The notes under the pieces were generated by a model. That model saw only the letters and a program-made list of their open reading frames with translations, did not search any database and was not told the origin of the DNA. The position numbers were made by a program, and so were the translations under genes. This document shows positions 1 through 5,796 of a DNA stretch of 5,796 nucleotides, piece after piece. Position 1 is the first letter of the stretch, and each line of letters starts with the position of its first letter. Origin of the DNA: a bacterium UBA3756 (GTDB lineage: Bacteria; Bacteroidota; Bacteroidia; Bacteroidales; Bacteroidaceae); contig DFGG01000066.1 in the NCBI GenBank assembly GCA_002371695.1, positions 1-5,796 of the forward strand, read 5' to 3'.

Positions 1-488
1 TTGGCCGTATAGTCGAGATTGGCAATGTTCCATCGAGAGCCGTCCTGAATGCCAGGGTCGCTGACGATGAGGTCGCCTTTTCCCGGCTTCATGGTGTCGA
101 TCTTCCAGGCATTGCCCACCCTGACGAGTCCGAAGGTGACGGTGTACTCATAGGTATCTTTGTTGAAGGCAGAATGGCAGGTGACGCGGTAGGTATTGTC
201 TGCGACATTCTTCACCAGGATTTCCTTCAACTCACCTAAGTCCCAGCCCCCCTCCTGATAGAAGAGCCACATGGCCAGACCATCGCCCGACTCATCGTCG
301 TAGGGAAAGGCATCGTGCAGGTATTTGAGAGCCTTCTGTGTGAGGTGTTTCTTCAGGAAGACGTTATCAAACCAGCACTCAGCGCCCTCCTGATAGAACC
401 GTTCCAGAAAAGCCTTGCCATCCTCTTCAGCATGGACTGCCGAGAGTCCTGCCAACAGGAATAAAAGACATGTAACAATCTTCTTCAT
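1..488 (-). CDS. Secreted small protein, possible DUF3828/NTF2-like fold (3' end cut by window edge)
   Basis: The frame opens at ATG 488-486 and stays open for 162 codons to the left edge, so the C-terminus is missing. The N-terminus MKKIVTCLLFLLAGLSAVHA is a good signal peptide: two lysines, a hydrophobic core and a V-H-A site, giving a mature protein that begins EEDGKAF at residue 21. The mature part is an alpha+beta mix: FLERFYQEG (27-35) looks like the first helix of an NTF2-like fold, and the strands RVTCHSAF (101-108) and TYEYTVTFGLVRVGNAWKID (112-131) end in a WKID motif, as DUF3828 domains often do. That family link is inferred from pattern only. The gene is last of six same-strand genes and is separated from the one before by 75 bases made mostly of tandem octamers. 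It is probably exported to the periplasm. The start is supported by the signal peptide and an AAGGA seven bases upstream. Function is unknown. Confidence 0.85.
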   Translation of the reverse strand, partial: MKKIVTCLLFLLAGLSAVHAEEDGKAFLERFYQEGAECWFDNVFLKKHLTQKALKYLHDAFPYDDESGDGLAMWLFYQEGGWDLGELKEILVKNVADNTYRVTCHSAFNKDTYEYTVTFGLVRVGNAWKIDTMKPGKGDLIVSDPGIQDGSRWNIANLDYTA

Positions 489-490
489 TC

Positions 491-554
491 TTCAATCCTT
501 CAATCCTTCAATTTTTCAATTCTTCAATCCTTCAATCCTTCAATCCTTCAATCC
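491..554 (-). repeat. Tandem octamer array, 8 x GGATTGAA (plus strand TTCAATCC)
   Basis: Eight octamers follow one another with no phase slip. Read on the gene strand (from 554 down) they are four perfect GGATTGAA copies, then GAATTGAA (522-515), AAATTGAA (514-507), then two perfect copies. A degenerate ninth copy (573-580, AGATTGAA on the gene strand) lies inside the last codons of the upstream gene, and GAATGAAG at the downstream start codon resembles the unit. The array fills most of the 75-base gap between the 577-residue protein gene and the last gene. Eight bases is not a multiple of three, but the array lies outside both coding regions. Similar simple arrays are, from memory, scattered in Prevotella and Bacteroides intergenic DNA. 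Slippage is a plausible source of copy-number change. Confidence 0.95.
496..500 (-). promoter_or_regulatory. Possible ribosome binding site AAGGA formed by the octamer array
   Basis: The junction of the last two octamers reads AAGGA on the gene strand and ends seven bases before ATG 488. That sequence and spacing fit a weak Shine-Dalgarno site. The same AAGGA recurs at the start of each perfect copy, six times in all. Bacteroidetes depend little on Shine-Dalgarno pairing, so its use is uncertain. Confidence 0.4.
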
Positions 555-563
555 TTTCACGTA

Positions 564-2297
564 CTATTCTCTTTCAATCTCACCCGTACGTCGGAGGAAC
601 TTGCCGTCGAGGTTGTAGACGCGCTTGAAGGAGTAGCGCCCATCATCGTCGTAGCCGTAGGAGGCGACGGTGATTTCCTTGGCGTTCCAGTCGAGATCCT
701 GAACACCTTCGGTGGATGGCAACTGCTTGACGGTATGCGCATCGGTGTCGATGATATACGTCCAGTAGTTCCTGCCGTCGGGACATCCCTCCACGATGAC
801 CTTGCTCACGTCGCCTGGTGCTATCCAGGCCCTCTCGGCCGTTGCTATCAGTTGCAGCTCGGTGCTGGCAGCGTCAGGGTCCTTGCCCTTCATCTGCTCC
901 CAGATAGGTGCCGTCGTGGGGTTGGTCTGACAGACCTTCTTCACGGTGCCCGTGCGCTCGTCGGCCAGCCATACGCTATAGATAGCGTCGAAGGCACCCT
1001 CCTCGCTCTCGGCACTCTCCTTGTTGATATAGACTGCAAACTGCATGTGGCTGTCCTTCCGCTCAGCTGTCTTGGGCATTTCCTCGATGTCCATCACCTC
1101 TTGCTGATAGGGAGCCTCCTTTACAAACTTGCTGCCATTCCAGGTGAAGCGCCTGGCAATCTTGCCAGACGGCATGTGACTGTTGATGACAAACGTTTTT
1201 CCCTGACGGGGGAGTTCGTGTGTCACACCAGTGCAGCCGGAAGGTATTTCGAGATCGAGTCCGAGTTCTGGGCCGTAGGCTATCTTCAACTTGCGTGTGG
1301 CATTGTCATACATGTAGAAGTTGACACCCGTGGTCTCTGTCATGACGGGTTGTCCTGCCTGGAAGCAGTCGATGCTCACAGCTAAGAGTTTATGTTTCCC
1401 GTCGGCACAGTTCCAATAGCAGCACTCCACGACCTGACGGCTCTCATCGTCTTTCGACTCATAGCCCATGTAGCCATTGCGCACGTCGACGATGATCTCA
1501 TCGCCAGGAATCTGCTTCATACCGTTACGATACAGATTCCAGCTCTGCCGCACACCACCAAAGCCCTCACCCGTATCCTCCTGTGAGAGGATGGCCGAGA
1601 CGAAGTCCTTGATATTGGGCTGCGCCCCCTTCGCCTTGACCACGATACCTGTGTCAGTATCATCAACAACCTCTGTCTTTGAGAAGACGGGCTTCGTGCC
1701 GTTCCAAGTAAAGATGTGGCGTAGATGTCCCTTCTCATTGTATTCGTCGAGAATGAGGTTTTTCCCTTGCTTCGGCAAATTGCAGAAGTAGGGTTTTTCG
1801 ACAGTCCATTTCCTGAAGTCTGATAGGATACCGGGCTCAGGGATGAGGGCTTTCTTCTGCGGGTCGTAGTCGTAGAAGCACACGAACTCGATGAAGGGGT
1901 CGGTGGGATCGCCTAAGCACACAGCCAGCAGTTTGTGACCATTGGGACGATTCCAGTAGCAGGCCGACATATACTCGCCGTCAGTGCCCGCATCGCTAAC
2001 CTCGGCATAGCCGTTCTTGGCGTCGATGATTACTTTGAGTGCTGTCTCTTCGTCGAGCACCACCTTCGACAGGCCCTTCTCCATCGCATCCCTCACGCTG
2101 GACACCATCCAGGTGGGCCATGTCTGATCGAAGCGCTCCAGCATGACACCGAAACTGCCGTTTGCTACATTATTGATGGTCTTAGCCTTCCAGCCCTTCT
2201 CGATATCCTCGAGGCCTAAAGGGTCCTGAGCCAAGACAGTACTCACTGACAAACAGCCTGTCAGGAGTAATACGAATGATAATAACTTATTCTGCAT
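564..2297 (-). CDS. Exported 577-residue protein with internal duplication, function unknown
   Basis: I chose ATG 2297 (MQNKLLSFVLLLTG...) rather than the upstream ATG at 2366, because it puts a signal peptide at the N-terminus and overlaps the previous stop by only 11 bases; the longer version would prefix 23 residues that do not look like a signal peptide. The signal is ambiguous: V-L-A before Q24 suits signal peptidase I, while LTGC (12-15) could be a lipobox. Two homologous units follow, about residues 88-205 and 267-392, sharing NGY, CYWN, HKLLAV, FYxYD, LPxQGK and FTWNG. The C-terminal part (about 415-577) differs: VWLADERTGTVKKVCQTNP (442-460), then IIDTDAHTVKQL and YDDDGRYSFKRVYNLDGKF near the end, suggesting beta-rich, possibly propeller-like structure. 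I recall such sequences only as hypothetical proteins of Prevotella and relatives. No catalytic motif is visible. It sits fifth of six genes in the presumed operon, translationally coupled to the lipoprotein gene upstream. Confidence 0.9.
   Translation of the reverse strand: MQNKLLSFVLLLTGCLSVSTVLAQDPLGLEDIEKGWKAKTINNVANGSFGVMLERFDQTWPTWMVSSVRDAMEKGLSKVVLDEETALKVIIDAKNGYAEVSDAGTDGEYMSACYWNRPNGHKLLAVCLGDPTDPFIEFVCFYDYDPQKKALIPEPGILSDFRKWTVEKPYFCNLPKQGKNLILDEYNEKGHLRHIFTWNGTKPVFSKTEVVDDTDTGIVVKAKGAQPNIKDFVSAILSQEDTGEGFGGVRQSWNLYRNGMKQIPGDEIIVDVRNGYMGYESKDDESRQVVECCYWNCADGKHKLLAVSIDCFQAGQPVMTETTGVNFYMYDNATRKLKIAYGPELGLDLEIPSGCTGVTHELPRQGKTFVINSHMPSGKIARRFTWNGSKFVKEAPYQQEVMDIEEMPKTAERKDSHMQFAVYINKESAESEEGAFDAIYSVWLADERTGTVKKVCQTNPTTAPIWEQMKGKDPDAASTELQLIATAERAWIAPGDVSKVIVEGCPDGRNYWTYIIDTDAHTVKQLPSTEGVQDLDWNAKEITVASYGYDDDGRYSFKRVYNLDGKFLRRTGEIERE
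1122..1499 (-). repeat. Protein-level repeat unit 2 of the 577-residue protein
   Basis: This encodes residues 267-392: EIIVDVRNGYMGYE, then CCYWNCADGKHKLLAV, FYMYDNATRKLKI, LPRQGKTFVI and RRFTWNGSKFV, in the same order as unit 1. The two copies have clearly diverged, so the duplication is old. Confidence 0.75.
1683..2036 (-). repeat. Protein-level repeat unit 1 of the 577-residue protein
   Basis: This encodes residues 88-205: KVIIDAKNGYAEV, then ACYWNRPNGHKLLAV, FYDYDPQKKAL, LPKQGKNLIL and HIFTWNGTKPVF. It is the first copy of a unit repeated about 180 residues later; the similarity may begin earlier, near residue 40. Confidence 0.75.
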
Positions 2298-3255
2298 AGT
2301 CTGAAAGATTTTTCTTAACACCGTCACGATACATGAAGTAGCCCTTGCGCAGGGTGATAGGACCATCGTATTCCTTGCTGGCCTGCGGATGCTTGATGCG
2401 TAGTGAACCAGTCAGGTCGCCCTGCCCGTTGAACTTGACGAAGAGTCTGAGATCGCGGATATCCTCATGCTTCTCATAGTCATACTCATTCTCGGTGACT
2501 TCGAGTTGCTCGCCGTTAAAAGTGACGTCGGTCTTGTCGAAGCCGTACTGACGATAGACGTCACACTCCTTCACCTTCAGTCCCTTGTCTGTCATCACCA
2601 GTGTCAGCAGCAGTTCAGGACAGTTTTCGCCCACCCAGCCCCATTCGCCGACGAGTGCCTTGGCCTTCTCGCGGACCTTCAGACCATCGCTGATGACACG
2701 ACGGAAGTAGTCCTGGTCGGTCTCCGGGGCTACGCTGTCGCCAAACTCGTCGATGTACCAGTCGCCGCGCTCATAGAGCAGTGAGAGCGACAGGTCGTTC
2801 GCATTGCCGAAGTTGATGATCTCCATCTCTGCCGTAGCGGTGGAGTCGGTGATGTCGCTGACCTCCCGTATCTTGTAGTGCCAGTCCTTAGAGTAGTCCT
2901 GTCCGCACACCCAGTGGTCGTAGTCGAAGAGGATATCCCCCGTCTCGTTGGTGATCTCGAGTGCCTGCTTCATCAGACTGTAATAGCGCGAGGAGCAGTA
3001 GGCACTGTCGAGGTTGAAGGCGGAGCTGATATAGGTGCGGTTGTCTTCGGTCTCGGCAGCGATCATCTGCCTGATATGACCGTAGATGGTGTCAAGACGC
3101 TGACGGATATAGGCCTCGCTGTGCTTGTCGATGCCGGTATCGACGGTGGCGACAGTCGTTGAGTCGCTGCTGTCAGCAGGGGCCGTCTGTCCCTTCTGCT
3201 TACAACCTGCCATCACGGCGACCAGGCAAAGTGCCCAAAGGCATAATTTCTTCAT
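2287..3255 (-). CDS. Lipoprotein with DUF3828-like domain and C-terminal beta-barrel-like domain
   Basis: 322 residues from ATG 3255 to TAA. The N-terminus MKKLCLWALCLVAVMAGC is a classic lipoprotein signal with lipobox MAGC and lipidated Cys18. The residues after it (KQKGQTAPADSSDSTTVATVDT) form a low-complexity Ser/Thr/Asp linker without an acidic cluster directly behind the cysteine, so I see no surface export signal of the kind described in Bacteroidetes; a periplasm-facing anchor is inferred. Residues about 47-172 resemble DUF3828 (the YbjP/YqhG type): a helical start AYIRQRLDTIYGHI, then FDYDHWVCGQD (110-120), and strands ending GDWYIDEFGD (164-173). Residues about 200-308 start LVGEWGWVGE and alternate short strands and turns, as in a lipocalin-like barrel. 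A GAGGTG Shine-Dalgarno site precedes the gene. It starts 13 bases after the preceding gene's stop and its end overlaps the next start by 11 bases. Probable role is binding rather than catalysis; partner unknown. Confidence 0.92.
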   Translation of the reverse strand: MKKLCLWALCLVAVMAGCKQKGQTAPADSSDSTTVATVDTGIDKHSEAYIRQRLDTIYGHIRQMIAAETEDNRTYISSAFNLDSAYCSSRYYSLMKQALEITNETGDILFDYDHWVCGQDYSKDWHYKIREVSDITDSTATAEMEIINFGNANDLSLSLLYERGDWYIDEFGDSVAPETDQDYFRRVISDGLKVREKAKALVGEWGWVGENCPELLLTLVMTDKGLKVKECDVYRQYGFDKTDVTFNGEQLEVTENEYDYEKHEDIRDLRLFVKFNGQGDLTGSLRIKHPQASKEYDGPITLRKGYFMYRDGVKKNLSDYAE

Positions 3256-3260
3256 ATACC

Positions 3261-3266
3261 CACCTC
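3261..3266 (-). promoter_or_regulatory. Strong Shine-Dalgarno site GAGGTG before the lipoprotein gene
   Basis: On the gene strand GAGGTG lies in the 13-base gap, five bases before ATG 3255. Match and spacing are both near ideal. It fixes the lipoprotein start and is stronger than usual for Bacteroidetes, where few genes carry such a site. Confidence 0.65.
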
Positions 3267-3268
3267 TT

Positions 3269-4591
3269 TTACTTTTTTACCTTAATATATATACCATCGA
3301 ATGCGGAGAAGGCTCCGAAGCAGTTGAGCGTCTCGCCCTTAGTGATGCTACTCAGTACCACGAACTTGGGGTAGAACGTAGCCTTGAAACCGTAGCCACA
3401 CTCGTTGACATTGCGATACTCGAACACGTTGCCATTGAGTACGGCAGGACGGCCCTCCTCGCTTTTGCCCTCTGCAATGTTACGGACTACATTGGCGCAC
3501 TCGAAGTGTACCTTGTTCTTGCCTGCTGCACGGAAGGTGATGTGGCCTCCCATATAGTCATTGTAGCCCTGGCGCCACTGCTGGAAGGAGTACTCACGAC
3601 CTATATTGCCAGGATCTTCGGGTGTCAGCAGCGAATGAGTGAACCACTTGGTGCTTTCGCGCTTGAACCATACGTCGGTGAGTTTCATCTGTTTCTCGGT
3701 CTTGGGATTAGTCCACGTGCCCTCCACCTTGTCATCCCATCTACCGTCACCACTATGCTCGAGGCTGATGAAGCCGCTGACCTTGCCATCTGGCTGAAAC
3801 TCACTGAAATGATAGATTTCTTTGCCATTATACTGTATGGCACTTCCTACAATCAGGATGGGTGCCGGATTCTTGGCCTTGGGATAGTAGATATAGCCTG
3901 CCGCCGTGCCTGCCTCGTTCTTCTGGAAGGCGATGATGACGGGGAAGCGCCCGTCGAGTTTGGCATCGTAGCGCTGCAGGGGGTAGTTGAGCAGGTCGTC
4001 GAAGTTGACGTTGTCGTCGCTCTCGATGGCCCACACATCGTCGAGATAGTGCTGGAGTTTATGGCCGTGCCAGCGGTAATAACTGGTGACGCGGTGGTCG
4101 GGACCGTCACTCCCCGTGTGGATGAGGTATTTCTTCTCGGCGAAGCCCATCAACTCGCCGACACCGGCATAGCCGTCGGGATACACGAACTGGTGCTGCT
4201 CCTGATCCCAGAGCAGGGCCTCGTGCTGGGTGTTTGTGGAAAAGCCGCCATAGTAGCCCAGATAGACGTCCACGTCGGGATAACCGTCGAAGTTGAGGTC
4301 TTCTTCGGAATAGGTGCCGACGTTGTTGGCTATATCCTCAGAGAGCGGTGCCGTCAGTTCGAAGGTGTACTCCTTGATGAACTGCTTGCCTACGAAGAGA
4401 CGGAAATACACTTGGGAGATATTCCCCTCGGCATCTTTCCCCTTCGCCACCTTGAAGGAGAAATCCTTGCGCTCATACTTTGGTTGGGCTGAGGCAGTGA
4501 ATAGCGCACAGTGGAGACTGAGCATCACTGCCAGCAGCCTCGTAGGCCATATCATTCTGTTGTGTCTCATATACCTCATTATATATATCAT
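3269..4591 (-). CDS. Secreted 440-residue protein with XAC2610/FG-GAP-like calcium-loop domain
   Basis: ATG 4591 sits in an ATGA overlap with the upstream stop, the usual coupling geometry, and is preferred. ATGs at 4579, 4570 and 4555 are also in frame; 4570 would give a more compact signal peptide (MRHNRMIWPTR, then the hydrophobic core), so the start is uncertain by up to 12 codons. Cleavage is likely after A-S-A at residue 35. Residues about 37-185 match the pattern of XAC2610-type proteins: a strand-rich start, then DLNFDGYPDVDVYLG (98-112), whose D98, N100, D102 and D106 form an EF-hand-like DxNxDGxxD loop, then a segment with LLWDQEQHQFVY and YRWHGHKLQHY. Residues about 214-310 (AAGYIYYPKAK, ILIVGSAI, GFISLEHSGDG, GTWTNP) look like a beta-barrel module often seen in Bacteroidetes exported proteins. 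The C-terminal 90 residues form another beta-rich module ending FDGIYIKVKK. Calcium binding is inferred; no catalytic residues are recognised. Confidence 0.9.
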   Translation of the reverse strand: MIYIMRYMRHNRMIWPTRLLAVMLSLHCALFTASAQPKYERKDFSFKVAKGKDAEGNISQVYFRLFVGKQFIKEYTFELTAPLSEDIANNVGTYSEEDLNFDGYPDVDVYLGYYGGFSTNTQHEALLWDQEQHQFVYPDGYAGVGELMGFAEKKYLIHTGSDGPDHRVTSYYRWHGHKLQHYLDDVWAIESDDNVNFDDLLNYPLQRYDAKLDGRFPVIIAFQKNEAGTAAGYIYYPKAKNPAPILIVGSAIQYNGKEIYHFSEFQPDGKVSGFISLEHSGDGRWDDKVEGTWTNPKTEKQMKLTDVWFKRESTKWFTHSLLTPEDPGNIGREYSFQQWRQGYNDYMGGHITFRAAGKNKVHFECANVVRNIAEGKSEEGRPAVLNGNVFEYRNVNECGYGFKATFYPKFVVLSSITKGETLNCFGAFSAFDGIYIKVKK

Positions 4592-4968
4592 ATATTCAGT
4601 TCTTTCTCCTTTTCCCTCCTTTTGCTGTATCTCACCAGCAGCACGCAGCCGATGGCCAGCGGGAAGGCAGCTGCGACGATGATGGCCAACCCCATCAGTA
4701 GGCCGAAGATGGTGGCGAAGCCACCCTGACGGATGACTGGCGTGGGTATCTCGGCTATCAGCGAGTCGCGCACGGCGGCGTCGCTGATGGTGTCGAGTTG
4801 CTCCACCCTGGCGTTGTAGGCCTCCCAGTCGGCATCGTTCTTTACGCCAGCCTCTTCATCAGCCTGCCACAGGGCGACGGCCAGGAAGATGGCGAAGAGC
4901 ATCGCCATGATGCCCATAACGATCAGCGTCCATCCGCAACCTCTGTGTAGTGCATAGTTCCTGCCCAT
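4588..4968 (-). CDS. Small membrane protein with two transmembrane segments
   Basis: 126 residues from ATG 4968 to TGA. Hydrophobic stretches at about 12-34 (GWTLIVMGIMAMLFAIFLAVALW) and 84-113 frame a polar, acidic loop (35-80, with DEEAGVKNDADWEAYNARVEQLD) that should face the periplasm. The positively charged N-terminus (R3, R9) and the KRREKEKE tail (116-123) should face the cytoplasm by the positive-inside rule. The start is 15 bases after the beta-helix gene stop, with a purine-rich GAGGAGAG directly before the ATG. The stop forms an ATGA overlap with the next gene. No named family is recognised. As the only integral membrane protein of the set, it could anchor or signal for the exported partners, but that is inference. 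Confidence 0.88.
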   Translation of the reverse strand: MGRNYALHRGCGWTLIVMGIMAMLFAIFLAVALWQADEEAGVKNDADWEAYNARVEQLDTISDAAVRDSLIAEIPTPVIRQGGFATIFGLLMGLAIIVAAAFPLAIGCVLLVRYSKRREKEKELNI

Positions 4969-4983
4969 CTCTCCTCAGTCCTT

Positions 4984-5796
4984 TCAGTTCGCATCTGGCC
5001 CGATGGCCTTCTTCCTGGGCTTGGGCACGAAGGCTGCTTCGTCGCCGAAGGTGCAGTCGTTGTCAGGTGTTATCAACCTGGTCCTGGCACCGATGTTGGG
5101 GTGGTGGATTTCGCAGCCATAGAGCATGATGTCCTCTGCGCTCTGGAAGAGTGGGGCATCGGCCCAGTTGGCGAAGAAGCGACAGCCTCGGAACTCCACA
5201 TTCTGACTGTTGTTCGATATCAGCTCGTATTCGCGGTTGCTGAAGAAGTCGCAGTCCTCGAATCTGATGTCGTTGGAATCGTAGAGCTCCATGATGCCGT
5301 AGGTGCAGTCGTGTACGCTGGTACGACTGATGCTCAGGTGCCACGTCTCGTGGGTCACCAGTCCGTAGGTGCCGCAGCCGTAGAGGTCGCAGTCGCGGAT
5401 GGTGTTTTCGCTGCCTCCCGTGAAGCCTATCACGCCTCCGTCGCAGTAGCCGCCCTCCGTATGCCCGATGGTCAGGTTCTCAACGCAGCAGTCGTTGCAG
5501 TCCATGAAGTTCAGGCAGAAGGCATAGCGTGGATCCACCTCGATGCTGGAGTTTTTCTTGCCTCGGATGGTGAGATACTCAAAGTTCTTCAGCGTCAACT
5601 GTTGGCCGTCGCCGCAGTAGTCGCTCACGATGGTGGGCTCCTGACCTCCGCGCTTGGCGATGGTCACCCAGCTGCGCCCGGGGATGCCGGAGAACTTGTC
5701 CTCCTGTTCGAGTACACGCGAGAGGTTCAGGTGCACGTCCTCACCGATCTCTATGGTGCGGTTGTTACCCAAGGCATTGAGGAGCTGCTCCTCGGT
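4984..5796 (-). CDS. Right-handed parallel beta-helix protein, 5' end outside window
   Basis: The frame is open to the right edge with no ATG start in view, so this is the C-terminal 270 residues. A TTG at 5772 could be mistaken for a start, but the coding signal continues through it (TEEQLLNALGNNRTIEIGED), the usual lead-in of a beta-helix where the first strand begins. Rungs of about 23 residues follow, with patterns such as ENLTIGH, NTIRDCDLYG, LSISRTSVHDC, DIRFEDCDFFS, NVEFRGCRFFA and DIMLYGCEIHH. Cysteines recur at matching rung positions (136, 164, 182, 205, 228; numbered from the edge) and 13 are present in all. The fold is seen in carbohydrate lyases and hydrolases but also in binding and scaffold proteins; I see no pectate-lyase-type Asp cluster and no signal peptide in view, so neither activity nor location can be set. 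The tail after residue 250 (FVPKPRKKAIGPDAN) is basic and non-helical. It is the first gene visible in the presumed operon. Confidence 0.88.
   Translation of the reverse strand, partial: TEEQLLNALGNNRTIEIGEDVHLNLSRVLEQEDKFSGIPGRSWVTIAKRGGQEPTIVSDYCGDGQQLTLKNFEYLTIRGKKNSSIEVDPRYAFCLNFMDCNDCCVENLTIGHTEGGYCDGGVIGFTGGSENTIRDCDLYGCGTYGLVTHETWHLSISRTSVHDCTYGIMELYDSNDIRFEDCDFFSNREYELISNNSQNVEFRGCRFFANWADAPLFQSAEDIMLYGCEIHHPNIGARTRLITPDNDCTFGDEAAFVPKPRKKAIGPDAN

Noticed and set aside
491..554. CRISPR array
   Set aside because: The units are eight bases long and directly adjacent, with no spacers.
415..618. Plus-strand open frame rich in FNPSILQSFNP
   Set aside because: The product is just the translation of the TTCAATCC octamer array with flanking antisense sequence.
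735..1385. A 216-codon open frame on the plus strand
   Set aside because: It is antisense to the 577-residue protein gene, whose internal repeats and signal peptide show the true frame.
3125..4492. A 455-codon open frame on the plus strand
   Set aside because: It lies antisense to the secreted protein and the start of the lipoprotein gene. Its product is a Val/Leu/Ala/Glu-rich string without domain structure, as expected from the complement of Asp- and Asn-rich codons. The minus-strand genes have signal peptides, motifs and operon spacing.
4571..4600. AT-rich run (ATATATATCATATATT) as an internal promoter
   Set aside because: It lies over the ATGA overlap and the N-terminal codons of the next gene, and I could not match a Bacteroidetes TAnnTTTG box with a -33 element to it.
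5770..5772. TTG as start codon of the beta-helix gene
   Set aside because: The frame continues upstream with sequence typical of the family lead-in (TEEQLLNAL), so the gene starts beyond the window edge.

Overview
The window looks like chromosomal DNA of a gut- or rumen-type Bacteroidales bacterium, most likely Prevotella or a close relative. This rests on a moderate G+C content (a little above half by eye), on small secreted proteins and a lipoprotein with Bacteroidetes-style signal peptides, on protein families that are mostly seen as 'hypothetical proteins' in Prevotella/Bacteroides, and on a TTCAATCC tandem octamer array of a type I recall from intergenic DNA of this group. No rRNA, tRNA, mobile element or CRISPR array is present, so the taxonomic call is inference.

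All six genes lie on the minus strand and are packed like one transcription unit, read from the right edge to the left. (1) 5796-4984: C-terminal 270 residues of a cysteine-rich right-handed beta-helix protein; its start lies outside the window. (2) 4968-4588: a 126-residue protein with two membrane segments, 15 bases further on. (3) 4591-3269: a 440-residue secreted protein with a DxNxDGxxD calcium-loop segment of the XAC2610/FG-GAP-like kind, starting inside an ATGA overlap. (4) 3255-2287: a 322-residue lipoprotein with a DUF3828-like N-terminal half and a beta-barrel-like C-terminal half, behind a good Shine-Dalgarno sequence. (5) 2297-564: a 577-residue exported protein with a clear internal duplication, overlapping the previous gene by 11 bases. 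(6) 488-1: a secreted protein of at least 162 residues, perhaps DUF3828-like, cut by the left edge. The only real gap (489-563) is filled by eight tandem octamers that run to within two bases of the last start codon.

Taken together, this is an operon of envelope proteins: one integral membrane protein, one lipoprotein, three other exported proteins and a beta-helix protein of unknown location. None has recognisable enzymatic motifs. The families (DUF3828/NTF2-like, lipocalin-like barrels, XAC2610-like, beta-helix) are binding or scaffold folds, which suggests a periplasmic or surface assembly whose job cannot be named from sequence. There is no gene-free stretch over 300 bases, and I found no convincing promoter (no TAnnTTTG box before the last gene) or terminator.
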